Shown: one piece after another, positions 7,869 to 14,526 of the stretch
How the letters are laid out: the number at the start of each line of letters is the position of its first letter
Numbering within the stretch: the stretch's first letter is position 1
Source of the DNA: Euryarchaeota archaeon Ods04
Lineage (GTDB): Archaea; Halobacteriota; Halobacteria; Halobacteriales; Halorutilaceae
Assembly (NCBI GenBank): GCA_028751055.1
Contig: JAQZDD010000003.1
Location: 1 to 19,580 of the forward strand
Direction: 5' to 3'
DNA length: 19,580 bases
The notes under the pieces: model-generated
What the model was told of the DNA's origin: nothing
Seen by the model: only the letters and a program-made list of their open reading frames with translations
Databases searched by the model: none
Translations under genes and position numbers: made by a program

Positions 7869-8194
7869 TCTTCATCCTCCACTATCTCGATGACTACGAA
7901 ATGCTTCGTCTTGCTCAGCGGTCTACACTCGGCGATACGCACCGTGTCGCCCTCCTCCGCGTTTAGACACGGTGGGTTGTGGGCGGGTGTGCGCGAACGC
8001 CGTCTCATGTACCTGTCGTACTTGGGAACCTTGACGTCGTGCTCACGTTCGACGACCACCGTCTTGTCCATGCTGTCGCTCGCTACCTCGCCTTCGAGGA
8101 CTGTTCCTCGGGGCGAGAGCGTGCCACAGAACGGGCAGTTGTCGTCGTCGCACTCCGTTTCCGGCTCCGGTACGTCGTATCCTATCTGTCGCAT
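7865..8194 (-). CDS. rps17: Small ribosomal subunit protein uS17 (S17)
   Basis: uS17 is a primary 16S rRNA-binding protein. I place the start at the ATG 8192-8194 (109 residues), 1 nt after the Rnp1 TAA. The GTG at 8201-8203, three codons upstream, belongs to the Shine-Dalgarno GAGGTG. The OB-fold core carries [34 protein letters not shown] and [18 protein letters not shown]. The archaeal N-terminus has C15-x4-C20-PF-C23-G. My recollection of the family is that the residue after CPF is usually His, so this copy may have one extra potential metal ligand. Its 3' end overlaps uL14 by 4 nt. Confidence 0.96.
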   Translation of the reverse strand: MRQIGYDVPEPETECDDDNCPFCGTLSPRGTVLEGEVASDSMDKTVVVEREHDVKVPKYDRYMRRRSRTPAHNPPCLNAEEGDTVRIAECRPLSKTKHFVVIEIVEDEE

Positions 8195-8195
8195 C

Positions 8196-8483
8196 TTAAA
8201 CACCTCTTGCTCTCTCCGCGGGTCGCGCGTCTATCGCTTCACCCTCGACACGGACGACTGTCGTTTCGTCGTCGGTGTCGCCGGGTATCTCGAACTCGAA
8301 CGTCGTGTACGGCTTCGGGACTGTCTTTTCGCTGTCGTCGGTTTCGACGACGAGCGTGTGAGTCGTCTCGTCGACGACACGTCCTTCGATGCCCACGAGC
8401 GACTCGTCCTCGGAGCCGACTACACGGCACCGGAGACCGACGAGTTCGTGGCGCGTGACGTTCCGCGGAGTTATCATGTTCAC
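8196..8483 (-). CDS. rnp1: Ribonuclease P protein component 1 (Rnp1, Rpp29/Pop4 homologue)
   Basis: This is a protein subunit of archaeal RNase P, which removes 5' leaders from tRNA precursors. The 95-residue protein reads RHELVGLRCRVVGSEDESLVGIEGRVVDETTHTLVVET, the Sm-like barrel of Pop4/Rpp29. VPKPYTTFEFEIPG follows. The gene lies between uL29 and uS17, as in other haloarchaea. Two starts are possible. The GTG at 8481-8483 overlaps the uL29 stop and has a GGAGG 7 nt upstream. The ATG at 8475-8477 gives MITPRNVTRHEL, closer to what I recall of the family. I keep the longer form, and the difference is two residues. Confidence 0.94.
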   Translation of the reverse strand: MNMITPRNVTRHELVGLRCRVVGSEDESLVGIEGRVVDETTHTLVVETDDSEKTVPKPYTTFEFEIPGDTDDETTVVRVEGEAIDARPAERARGV

Positions 8484-8698
8484 TCGTTCTCCTCCTCTTC
8501 CCTCTCGCGCTCGGTCTGTATCGTCTTGATACGCGCTATCGTCTTCTTCATCTCCCCGATACGTCCGGGGTTGTCCGGCGCGCCACCTGCTGCCTGTATC
8601 GATGTCTGTGTGAGAAGCTGCGACTGGAGATCCTCCAGTTCGTTCTGGATCTCGTCGTCGCTCATCTCACGTATCTCCTCTGCTCTGAGTATCGCCAT
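8480..8698 (-). CDS. rpl29: Large ribosomal subunit protein uL29 (L29)
   Basis: uL29 is a small helical protein near the exit tunnel where chaperones and SRP dock. It starts at the ATG 8696-8698 (72 residues). The in-frame GTG at 8705-8707 belongs to the Shine-Dalgarno GGAGGTGA and is not the start. The sequence begins MAILRAEEIREMSDDEIQNE and has the two-helix hairpin. The central NPGRIGEMKKTIARIKTI matches the conserved family motif (R-x-I-R-x-x-I-A-R-I-x-T). The tail EREREEEENE is acidic. It begins 1 nt after the uS3 TAA and overlaps Rnp1 by 4 nt if Rnp1 uses its GTG. Confidence 0.96.
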   Translation of the reverse strand: MAILRAEEIREMSDDEIQNELEDLQSQLLTQTSIQAAGGAPDNPGRIGEMKKTIARIKTIQTEREREEEENE

Positions 8699-8699
8699 T

Positions 8700-9701
8700 T
8701 TAGTCACCTCCTGTGTCTATGCCGAACTCGTCGGCGAGTTCCTCGATAAGCTCCTCCGTCTTGAGGTTCGCCTTGACGCCGACCTCCTTAGCAAGCTTCT
8801 GAAGCTCGCGGTACGACATCTCGTTGAGTTCTTCGACCGACGAAGGTACGTCCTCATCCGTTTCTTCGTCAGCTTCCTCCGGCTCGGCTTCTTCGGCAGG
8901 CTCTGCCTCCTCGGCTTCTTCCTCTGCCTCTTCAGCAGGTTCGGGTTCCGGTTCGGGTTCCGTCTCCTCTTCGGCGTCGGCTTCTCCGGATTCCTCCTCG
9001 GCACCCTCTTCGACGAGTTCTTCGATGCCTTCGGCGTCCGCCGTCTCGGCTTCCTCAACCTCGACCTCCGTAGTCTCAGCTTCGGGAACCAGTCCGTCTG
9101 TGTCGGCGTCGTCGTGCACCTCGAACTTGTCGGGCAGTTCGGAGCCGGGCGGTATGATACGCACCTGTATGCCGATGGTGCCTAGCTTCATGACCGCGGT
9201 TCCGTACCCCGTCTCGACGACCTCCTCGGCGGGTTCGCCGCAGTGCTTGACGTAGCCTTCCTTGAACTTGACGACACGCGACCGCGCTCCCGTCACCTTG
9301 CCGCTGAAGACTATCTCGGCACCCATCGCGCCCGACTCCATGATACGGCTGAGTGTCGTCCTTCCGGCGTCGCGGAAGTACCAGCCGCGTTCGAGCGCGT
9401 TGGCGAGCTTGTCCGCCACGATACGTGCGTTGAGGTCGGGGTCGTCGACCTCCTGAACGTCTATCTGGAGGTCCTCAATCTCGAACTCGTGTTCGAGGTC
9501 GTCGGTTAGCTGGCGGATGTTCTTTCCGCCCTTTCCGATGACCATGCCCGGCTTCTCCGCCTTGAGCGTGATTTCGGTGCCCATCGGCGTACGCGCCAAG
9601 TCCATGCCGCCGTATCCGGCGCGTTCGAGTTCGTCGGCGAGGAACTCGTCTATCTGCGACCGGCGCATGCCTTTCTCGACGAAGTCGCGTTCTATCGCCA
9701 T
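8700..9701 (-). CDS. rps3: Small ribosomal subunit protein uS3 (S3) with long acidic tail and SAP-like end
   Basis: uS3 lines the mRNA entry channel of the 30S subunit. Residues 1-195 are a normal archaeal S3. The KH type-2 domain carries the GxxG loop in VIGKGGKNIRQL (54-65), and the C-terminal S3 domain has SRIMESGAMGAEIVFSGKVTGARSR (118-142). Residues about 200-286 form a low-complexity tail of Glu, Ala and Pro. Residues about 287-326 return to ordinary composition as a predicted helical pair, ELNEMSYRELQKLAKEVGVK then a second helix. This resembles SAP/Rho-N type modules. The total of 333 residues is long for the family. The ATG overlaps the uL22 stop by 1 nt. Confidence 0.96.
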   Translation of the reverse strand: MAIERDFVEKGMRRSQIDEFLADELERAGYGGMDLARTPMGTEITLKAEKPGMVIGKGGKNIRQLTDDLEHEFEIEDLQIDVQEVDDPDLNARIVADKLANALERGWYFRDAGRTTLSRIMESGAMGAEIVFSGKVTGARSRVVKFKEGYVKHCGEPAEEVVETGYGTAVMKLGTIGIQVRIIPPGSELPDKFEVHDDADTDGLVPEAETTEVEVEEAETADAEGIEELVEEGAEEESGEADAEEETEPEPEPEPAEEAEEEAEEAEPAEEAEPEEADEETDEDVPSSVEELNEMSYRELQKLAKEVGVKANLKTEELIEELADEFGIDTGGD

Positions 9702-10465
9702 CAGCGGTCACCTCCCTCTTGTTCTTCTTCTCCGGCTTCTTCGTCGTCCTCGGATGCGTCTTCGGCTTCTGCTTCTTCCGTTTCAGTCTCGTCGTCGGCT
9801 TCTGCTTCTTCTTCTTCCGCCGCCTCTTCCTCGTCGTCGCCCTCGCCAGCGTCAGCTTCGTCCTCGGCTTCCTGCTCGTCATCTTCGGCTTCGACTTCTT
9901 CTTCCGCCTCGGATTCGGTTTCTTCCGGCTCCTCGGAAGGCTCGGCTGCTTCATCTTCCGCCTCTGCTTCTTCTTCGCGCTCCTCGTCGGGAACCTCCGA
10001 TGGGTCGTAGTCCTCCTGCAGGAGAACGACCTCTATGTCGACCAAGTCGGAGTTCCACGGAGAGGCACGCCCCATCGCACGCGGCTTCATGCCGCGCGCC
10101 TCGCCGACCTTGTGCGCCGCGATATGCTCGACGACCATCTCGCCGGGGTCGTAGCCCTGATTCTCGGCGTTAGACTCGGCGTTGTAGAGCACGTCGTAGA
10201 TGGCTTCGGACGCTTTCTTGGGGAACCTGCCGGCGTCCCATCCGTCGATTCCGGAGCGGTGTCCCACACCGGAGTTGTGCTTCTTGAGCGGTACCGGAGT
10301 CTCGCCGTTGGCGATTGCGCGGAGCGTCGTCTGTGCCTCGTCGAGAGGCATACCTTTGATATGCCTACAAAGCTCGACCGAGTCCTTCTTGCTGATGCGT
10401 AGCTCTCGACCCATCGCCTTCGCGCTCCGTTCCTCGTCCACCTCGACTGAGTAGCTTATTCCCAT
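9701..10465 (-). CDS. rpl22: Large ribosomal subunit protein uL22 (L22) with ~95-residue acidic tail
   Basis: uL22 lines the peptide exit tunnel. Residues 1-152 are a complete archaeal L22. They include the ELRISKKDSVELCRHIKGMP helix, the tunnel hairpin region KKHNSGVGHRSGIDGWDAGRFPKKAS (61-86) and the end MKPRAMGRASPWNSDLVDIEVVLLQE. After about residue 158 comes a tail of roughly 95 residues built almost only of Glu, Asp, Ala, Ser and Thr. It has no Lys and only Arg163 and Arg254. To my knowledge haloarchaeal uL22 is normally about 155 residues, so the tail is an unusual addition. It follows uS19 by 4 nt and overlaps uS3 by 1 nt. Confidence 0.96.
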   Translation of the reverse strand: MGISYSVEVDEERSAKAMGRELRISKKDSVELCRHIKGMPLDEAQTTLRAIANGETPVPLKKHNSGVGHRSGIDGWDAGRFPKKASEAIYDVLYNAESNAENQGYDPGEMVVEHIAAHKVGEARGMKPRAMGRASPWNSDLVDIEVVLLQEDYDPSEVPDEEREEEAEAEDEAAEPSEEPEETESEAEEEVEAEDDEQEAEDEADAGEGDDEEEAAEEEEAEADDETETEEAEAEDASEDDEEAGEEEQEGGDR

Positions 10466-10469
10466 GGGT

Positions 10470-10874
10470 TCATTTGAGGGGCACGAACTTCGAGGAGCGG
10501 GTCGCGCCTATTCCCGCCTGTCCGTGTTCTACGTCGCTACGTGTTAGCTCGAACTCGCCAAGGTAGTGACCTATCATCTCCGCCTCCACATCGACGCGCT
10601 CGAACTCCTGCCCGTTGTGGACCATGAACGTCGTACCCACCATGCTCGGCAGTATCGGCATGCCGCGCAGGTGCGTACGTATCTCATCGTCACCGTCCTC
10701 GACGCGGTCGTGGAGCTTCTCCTGCTCCTCCGAAAGACCGCGTTCGAGCGTCCGTCTTATTCTCGCGGGTGCGACCTCGGCGAACTCGTCGAGCGACATC
10801 TCCTGTAGCTCGTCGAGCGTGTAGCCTCTGTACTTGAACTCTCCTTCTCTGCTTGGTAGCTCTGACTCTGACAT
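10470..10874 (-). CDS. rps19: Small ribosomal subunit protein uS19 (S19)
   Basis: uS19 is a 30S head protein contacting the A-site finger region. The 134-residue protein has the archaeal N-terminus ([21 protein letters not shown], 11-31) and [18 protein letters not shown]. The S19 core follows with [23 protein letters not shown]. It ends in [32 protein letters not shown], the highly conserved C-terminus. The start ATG is 2 nt after the uL2 TAA. The length fits haloarchaeal members. Confidence 0.97.
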   Translation of the reverse strand: MSESELPSREGEFKYRGYTLDELQEMSLDEFAEVAPARIRRTLERGLSEEQEKLHDRVEDGDDEIRTHLRGMPILPSMVGTTFMVHNGQEFERVDVEAEMIGHYLGEFELTRSDVEHGQAGIGATRSSKFVPLK

Positions 10875-10876
10875 GG

Positions 10877-11590
10877 TTACTTCTTACCTGTCCTCCTGCT
10901 GGATACGTCGCCGACCTTACGACCGGGCGACGTGTTCTTGCTTACCGACTTGGGGCGTCCGGGATGCTGGCGTCCGCCGCCACCGAACGGATGGTCTACG
11001 GCGTTCATCGCAACACCGCGCACCTTGGGCCACTTGCCTCCGCGTGCCTTCATCTTGTGGTGCTTCTTACCCGCCTTGAGTATCGGCTTCTCGGTACGTC
11101 CGCCGCCCGCTACGACGCCTATCGTCGCGCGGCAGTCGGGGTCGAACTGTCTTATCTCGTCGCTCGGTAGCTGTACGACCGCGCCTCCGCGTTCGTGCGT
11201 GATGAGCGTCGCGCTCGTTCCGGACGAACGCGCTATCTTTCCGCCGTCGCCGGGGTTTATCTCGATGTTACAGACGGGCACTCCCTCGGGTATCTCGGCG
11301 AGCGGGAGCGTGTTTCCGGCTTCCACTTCAGCCGAGACGCCAGCCTGTATCTCGTCGCCCACACCGACGCCCTCCGCGACCAGCACGTACCTCTCGTCGC
11401 CGTCTTCGTAACGGACACGTGCGACGGGCGCGCTCCTCGCGGGGTCGTGTTCTAAGCCGACGACCTCGCCGGTCGCCGTCTCGTCGTCGCCTGTCTTCTT
11501 GTGCCGTAGAGTCGCCTTGTAGTTGTGCGACGGCGCGCGGAACGTCGGGCTTCCCTTGCCAGCCTTCTGCTGACGAATCGGGCGACCCAT
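10877..11590 (-). CDS. rpl2: Large ribosomal subunit protein uL2 (L2)
   Basis: uL2 is a core 50S protein close to the peptidyl transferase centre. I start it at the ATG 11588-11590 (237 residues, [13 protein letters not shown]), matching archaeal homologues that begin MGRRI-like. A GTG three codons upstream is part of the Shine-Dalgarno GGAGGTG. Domains in order are the OB-fold ([35 protein letters not shown]), the SH3-like part ([32 protein letters not shown]) and the C-terminal [18 protein letters not shown] with H200, the conserved histidine. It is preceded by an unusual structured spacer that may control its translation. Confidence 0.97.
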   Translation of the reverse strand: MGRPIRQQKAGKGSPTFRAPSHNYKATLRHKKTGDDETATGEVVGLEHDPARSAPVARVRYEDGDERYVLVAEGVGVGDEIQAGVSAEVEAGNTLPLAEIPEGVPVCNIEINPGDGGKIARSSGTSATLITHERGGAVVQLPSDEIRQFDPDCRATIGVVAGGGRTEKPILKAGKKHHKMKARGGKWPKVRGVAMNAVDHPFGGGGRQHPGRPKSVSKNTSPGRKVGDVSSRRTGKK

Positions 11591-11613
11591 CTCAGACACC
11601 TCCCGTGTCTGAG
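11591..11613 (-). promoter_or_regulatory. Hairpin enclosing the uL2 Shine-Dalgarno
   Basis: On the minus strand CTCAGACAC, loop GGGAG, GTGTCTGAG forms a perfect 9-bp stem ending directly before the uL2 ATG. The Shine-Dalgarno GGAGGTG lies half in the loop and half in the 3' arm. When folded, the site would be partly hidden. When a ribosome reads the upstream mini-ORF, the stem would be opened. The structure is read directly from the sequence; the regulatory role is inferred. Confidence 0.6.
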
Positions 11614-11639
11614 AAGCACTGAGCTTTGCTCAGAGCCAT
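11592..11639 (-). CDS. Possible 15-aa leader ORF before uL2
   Basis: The ATG at 11637-11639 begins 2 nt after the uL23 TAA. It opens a 15-codon frame (MALSKAQCFSDTGGV) that runs through both hairpins and stops with a TGA 1 nt before the uL2 ATG. The geometry, stop next to start, would couple uL2 translation to reading of the mini-ORF. It resembles the small ORF filling the uS5-uL30 spacer. No homologue is recognised. A 15-codon frame can occur by chance, so coding status is open. Confidence 0.3.
   Translation of the reverse strand: MALSKAQCFSDTGGV
11616..11636 (-). promoter_or_regulatory. Second hairpin in the uL23-uL2 spacer
   Basis: On the minus strand CTGAGC, loop AAA, GCTCAG forms a perfect 6-bp stem. 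After one U-U mismatch it is extended by two more G-C pairs. It lies immediately upstream of the uL2 Shine-Dalgarno hairpin. No U-run follows, so it is not an obvious terminator. It could be a protein-binding element for autogenous control. Confidence 0.45.
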
Positions 11640-11641
11640 TT

Positions 11642-11905
11642 TTAGAACGCCCCCATTCTGGACGCTATGTCCTGCGCCATGTCGTCCTCGGCGAACTCCA
11701 CGGTCGCTTTCTTGTCTCCTTGCATGGTTATCTGTGTGTTCACGTCCGCGACATCCGTGCCGTACTCGTCTTCTATCTCCTTGGCTATATCGTCCTTCGT
11801 CGCGTCGGTGCGGACCATGAACTGCATCTTGTTCTCGAAGTCCATCAGGTCCATCGCCTTCTCCGTGATATGTGGTCTCTTGACCACTCTGTCTCCGCGT
11901 GTCAT
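11642..11905 (-). CDS. rpl23: Large ribosomal subunit protein uL23 (L23)
   Basis: uL23 sits at the polypeptide tunnel exit and is a docking site for SRP and nascent-chain factors. The 87-residue product has VVKRPHITEKAMDLMDFENKMQFMVRTDATKDDIAKEIEDEYG, the archaeal L23 core. It ends with KKATVEFAEDDMAQDIASRMGAF, the short archaeal form without the bacterial tunnel-entering loop. The ATG at 11903-11905 overlaps the uL4 stop by 4 nt (ATGA). Downstream lies the 51-nt structured spacer before uL2. Confidence 0.97.
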   Translation of the reverse strand: MTRGDRVVKRPHITEKAMDLMDFENKMQFMVRTDATKDDIAKEIEDEYGTDVADVNTQITMQGDKKATVEFAEDDMAQDIASRMGAF

Positions 11906-12651
11906 CTTTCGTTTAGCACCTCCAGTGCTGGTTCGGTCCAGACCGTCAGACGTCCCGCGTCTCCACCGGGTGCTAAGTCGGGCACGCCGAGTTCGTCGGC
12001 GAGAACTACGTCAGCACCGGGCAGGTTGCGTGCGGCGCGGAACTCTTCGGATGTCACGAACAGGATGCTCTTCGGTGTCCTGTGCTTCCTGCCGCGCATC
12101 TTTCCGCGTCCCGAGCGTACGCTCCGACCTTCGTCAGCGCGTACCACGTCGTCGTGTATCCCGAGGCGTTCGAGAACCTCGACTACCTCGCGCGTCTTGA
12201 CGAGTGCTTCGAACTCGGCGTCAAGAACGACAGGAAGCGTCACGTCGTCGTCGAAGTCGTGTCCACGACCGCGTACACGTACCTCGTCCGCCGTCGCGGC
12301 TACCGCGCTCTTGAACGCCTTGGCGCGCTCCTTGTCGTTGAACTCCTCGCCGACCTTCTTCTCAGCCTTGGGCGGGTGTGCGCGTCTTCCGCCGCGTGTG
12401 TGCGGCACACGAGCGCCCCTGCTCGTACCCTTGACACGGGGTACGTGAGCGAGACCTTGTCCGCTACCGCGCGACTCGGCACTCGTCCGTAAGCCCGCGT
12501 GCTCGTCTGTGCCGTACGGCTGTTTGTCGCTCGCATGCGTAGCCAAGAAGGCACGCTGTATCAGGTCGGGGCGGTAAGGCGTCTCGAAAACGTCGGGTAG
12601 CTCCGTCTTCCCGGCTTCCTCACCTTGGTTGTTGAGTTTGTTGACGTTCAT
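11902..12651 (-). CDS. rpl4: Large ribosomal subunit protein uL4 (L4, eukaryotic L4/L1 type)
   Basis: uL4 contributes a long loop to the exit tunnel constriction. At 249 residues it is of archaeal length. Residues about 20-45 read DVFETPYRPDLIQRAFLATHA. The extended tunnel loop covers about 46-95, with GSGQGLAHVPR and GARVPHTRGGRRAHPPK. The globular domain follows with ERAKAFKSAVAATADEV and GRGKMRGRKHRTPKSILFVTSE, both family signatures. The ATG overlaps the uL3 stop and the stop overlaps the uL23 ATG, each by 4 nt. Confidence 0.97.
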   Translation of the reverse strand: MNVNKLNNQGEEAGKTELPDVFETPYRPDLIQRAFLATHASDKQPYGTDEHAGLRTSAESRGSGQGLAHVPRVKGTSRGARVPHTRGGRRAHPPKAEKKVGEEFNDKERAKAFKSAVAATADEVRVRGRGHDFDDDVTLPVVLDAEFEALVKTREVVEVLERLGIHDDVVRADEGRSVRSGRGKMRGRKHRTPKSILFVTSEEFRAARNLPGADVVLADELGVPDLAPGGDAGRLTVWTEPALEVLNER

Positions 12652-13640
12652 CCTTGATCAGAGCTCGTGCTCACGTAACGTATCTCGGGGTCGTAGACAG
12701 CGTCGTCCTTCGGGCGCACCGCGCGACGCGTCCTGACGAGACGTTTCTTCGGTCCCGGCACGCTACCCTTTACCAGCATGTAGGGCGACGAAACCTCGCC
12801 GTAGTTGACGAAGCCGCCGTCGGGCGTCATCTCCTCGTCTTCTCCGACCGACAGGACGCGTTTGTTCACCTCGGTGCGCTGGTGGTAGCCCGTCTGTCCC
12901 TGCTGTGGGACGGTCGAACGGACACGCGACGGGTGCCACGGACCAAGGTTGCCTATACGGCGTCTCCATCCCTGACGGTAGTGCTTGCCCTTACGTAGCT
13001 TGACGCCCCACCGCTTGACCGGTCCCTGTGTGCCCTTGCCTTTCGTGATGGCGGACACGTCTACGTACTCCCCGGCGCGGTGTACGTCGTCGACCGTCGC
13101 TACGTCGCCGAGCAGTTCGCCGGCGAGGTCGATACGTGCGTCTAAGTCACCGCCGGAGACGGGTACCTCCATCAGGTCGGGCTTCTTCTTCGGCACACCG
13201 TCAAGCTGTGTGGGTGCCGTGTAAGCTATGACGCGCACTTCGTCGATGTCTTCTTCCTCACGTATCTCATCTACGTCACCCGGTTCGCCGGGCTGCGACA
13301 CGGCGCGTTCGGTCTCATCTTCAAGTTCGTCCGTCCATACCTCTGTGACGGGACGTGTGCCGTAAGGCGTCTCACGGTAGGCGCGCACGGCGGCTACGTG
13401 GAGCGGCGGCGTCTCGACTATCGTCACGGGTACGCTCTCCGTCGTTCCCTCTCTCGGCGAGCCTTGATGGTCGTTGACCATCATGACGTGGGTCATGCCG
13501 GCTTTGTAGCCCGCAAAACCCTGCAGCGACGGCTCACCGTCGGCTTCGGGCCAGGTGCGGAAACGCGGCACTTCGCTTGCGGCGCGTTTCCGAGGTCCGA
13601 AGCCCTTCGATCCTTTCCTCGGATTCGATGGCGTTGGCAT
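12648..13640 (-). CDS. rpl3: Large ribosomal subunit protein uL3 (L3)
   Basis: uL3 reaches the peptidyl transferase centre and is an early-assembly protein. The 330-residue protein begins MPTPSNPRKGSKGFGPRKRA, the archaeal basic arm. The core has FAGYKAGMTHVMMV (42-55). The central finger includes RQGWRRRIGNLGPWHPSRVR, in which W235 corresponds to the W-finger tryptophan of yeast L3 (W255). PQQGQTGYHQRTEVNKRV and a basic C-terminal region (GPKKRLVRTRRAVRPK) follow. It starts 12 nt after the methyltransferase stop. It is the first ribosomal gene in this window; no S10 gene lies next to it. Confidence 0.98.
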   Translation of the reverse strand: MPTPSNPRKGSKGFGPRKRAASEVPRFRTWPEADGEPSLQGFAGYKAGMTHVMMVNDHQGSPREGTTESVPVTIVETPPLHVAAVRAYRETPYGTRPVTEVWTDELEDETERAVSQPGEPGDVDEIREEEDIDEVRVIAYTAPTQLDGVPKKKPDLMEVPVSGGDLDARIDLAGELLGDVATVDDVHRAGEYVDVSAITKGKGTQGPVKRWGVKLRKGKHYRQGWRRRIGNLGPWHPSRVRSTVPQQGQTGYHQRTEVNKRVLSVGEDEEMTPDGGFVNYGEVSSPYMLVKGSVPGPKKRLVRTRRAVRPKDDAVYDPEIRYVSTSSDQG

Positions 13641-13652
13641 TCGTTTTCTCTC

Positions 13653-14465
13653 CTATCTGTTTGCTATGTTCGTCAGCGCGAGCGTCGCAAGGACGGCTTC
13701 CTCCGTCCTCACGGTCGCTGTGCCCTGACTGGGCACTGTGTTGACTACGTGGTCGAATTCGACGGAAGCGTCACGCTCCCTCAGAATCTCGTGAACGCCG
13801 CGCTCCGGAGAGCCGAAGACCAGCGCGAGGCTGTCGGCACGGAGGTCAGACAGTTCGACCTCCTTACCCCGTCTCGACGTGCAGGCGGCGACTCCGTCGA
13901 AGGAGTCGAGCCAGTCGTCAAGCGAGGCGCGTTCGACCTCGTATCCGCCGTATGGCGAATCTGCGTCTTCGGCTATCTCGGCACGCAAAGGCTCTCTCGA
14001 AGAGACTCTGAGGGTGACGCGTTCCCCCTCCCGTATCCCTTGTTCAGGGACGCGAAGGGCGACCGGGTGTTGCGTTCCGCAATTGACCCAGACGCGTCCG
14101 TCAGTTCCGACTTTCGTCACCACGCCTTCTCTGTACTCGGGTTCAGACCCTTCCGGATCCGAACCGGTGGTCACGCTGTGCAGGGGCGTTCCGAGCGGCG
14201 GTAAGACGCCGACGTACCTGAGTTCGTCCCGTCTGTCGAAGACGGTCTTACGTAGGTACGGCGGCGTCGCCATGTACCGCAGGACTTCGACGACGAAGTC
14301 GCCGTCGTCCTTGTGGCGGTCGGCGTCTTCGTAGACGACGACCTTGTCGCAACGGAAGATTGCGGCGGCGCGCGCGACCTGACCCACCTTGACGGTGGCG
14401 TCACGCGCGTCGTCGGTCTCCGCCACGAGCGACGCCGGAACGAGAACGGTAAGCTTCAGCGACAT
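13653..14465 (-). CDS. SPOUT-family RNA methyltransferase (COG2106 type) upstream of uL3
   Basis: This is a putative SAM-dependent RNA methyltransferase of the alpha/beta-knot class, homologous to archaeal COG2106 and human SPOUT1/C9orf114. From the ATG at 14463-14465 the product has 270 residues. LTVLVPASLVAETDDARDAT opens the Rossmann-like half. PPLGTPLH (about 89-96) is a family motif. An inserted OB-like beta domain follows (about 110-167, VTKVGTDGRVWVNCG). The knot has VFGSPERGVHEIL (216-228) and NTVPSQGTATVRTEEAVLATL (from 242). An upstream in-frame ATG (14487-14489) would add MRGDGSFG. I prefer the shorter start from family resemblance, but the promoter spacing allows both. Its position at the head of the ribosomal operon suggests an rRNA substrate, which is unproven. 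Confidence 0.88.
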   Translation of the reverse strand: MSLKLTVLVPASLVAETDDARDATVKVGQVARAAAIFRCDKVVVYEDADRHKDDGDFVVEVLRYMATPPYLRKTVFDRRDELRYVGVLPPLGTPLHSVTTGSDPEGSEPEYREGVVTKVGTDGRVWVNCGTQHPVALRVPEQGIREGERVTLRVSSREPLRAEIAEDADSPYGGYEVERASLDDWLDSFDGVAACTSRRGKEVELSDLRADSLALVFGSPERGVHEILRERDASVEFDHVVNTVPSQGTATVRTEEAVLATLALTNIANR

Positions 14466-14517
14466 GCCGAAGCTACCGTCGCCCCGCATTTAGACCTTGT
14501 TGGTCGTCGTTCCCTCG

Positions 14518-14526
14518 TATTAATAA
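14518..14526 (-). promoter_or_regulatory. TATA-like promoter of the methyltransferase-ribosomal operon
   Basis: The minus strand reads TTATTAATA, the only clearly A/T-rich 9-mer in this otherwise GC-rich divergent region. Its centre is about 33 nt before the ATG at 14489 and 57 nt before the ATG at 14465. Transcription would begin about 25 nt downstream, near 14497. It may drive the whole operon. The call rests on match and position only. Confidence 0.5.

Noticed and set aside
7890..9185. 431-codon plus-strand open frame opposite uS17, Rnp1, uL29 and uS3
   Set aside because: It is an antisense shadow. The opposite strand encodes four recognised genes with correct starts, and the translated plus-strand product is Leu/Arg/Ser-rich with no family resemblance.
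9719..10402. Plus-strand frame with Phe-rich hydrophobic N-terminus opposite uL22
   Set aside because: The Phe/Leu runs are the reverse complement of GAA/GAG in the uL22 acidic tail. There is no membrane protein here.
11616..11636. Terminator between uL23 and uL2
   Set aside because: The hairpin has no following U-run on the minus strand, and termination here would silence the rest of the operon. A translational role fits better.
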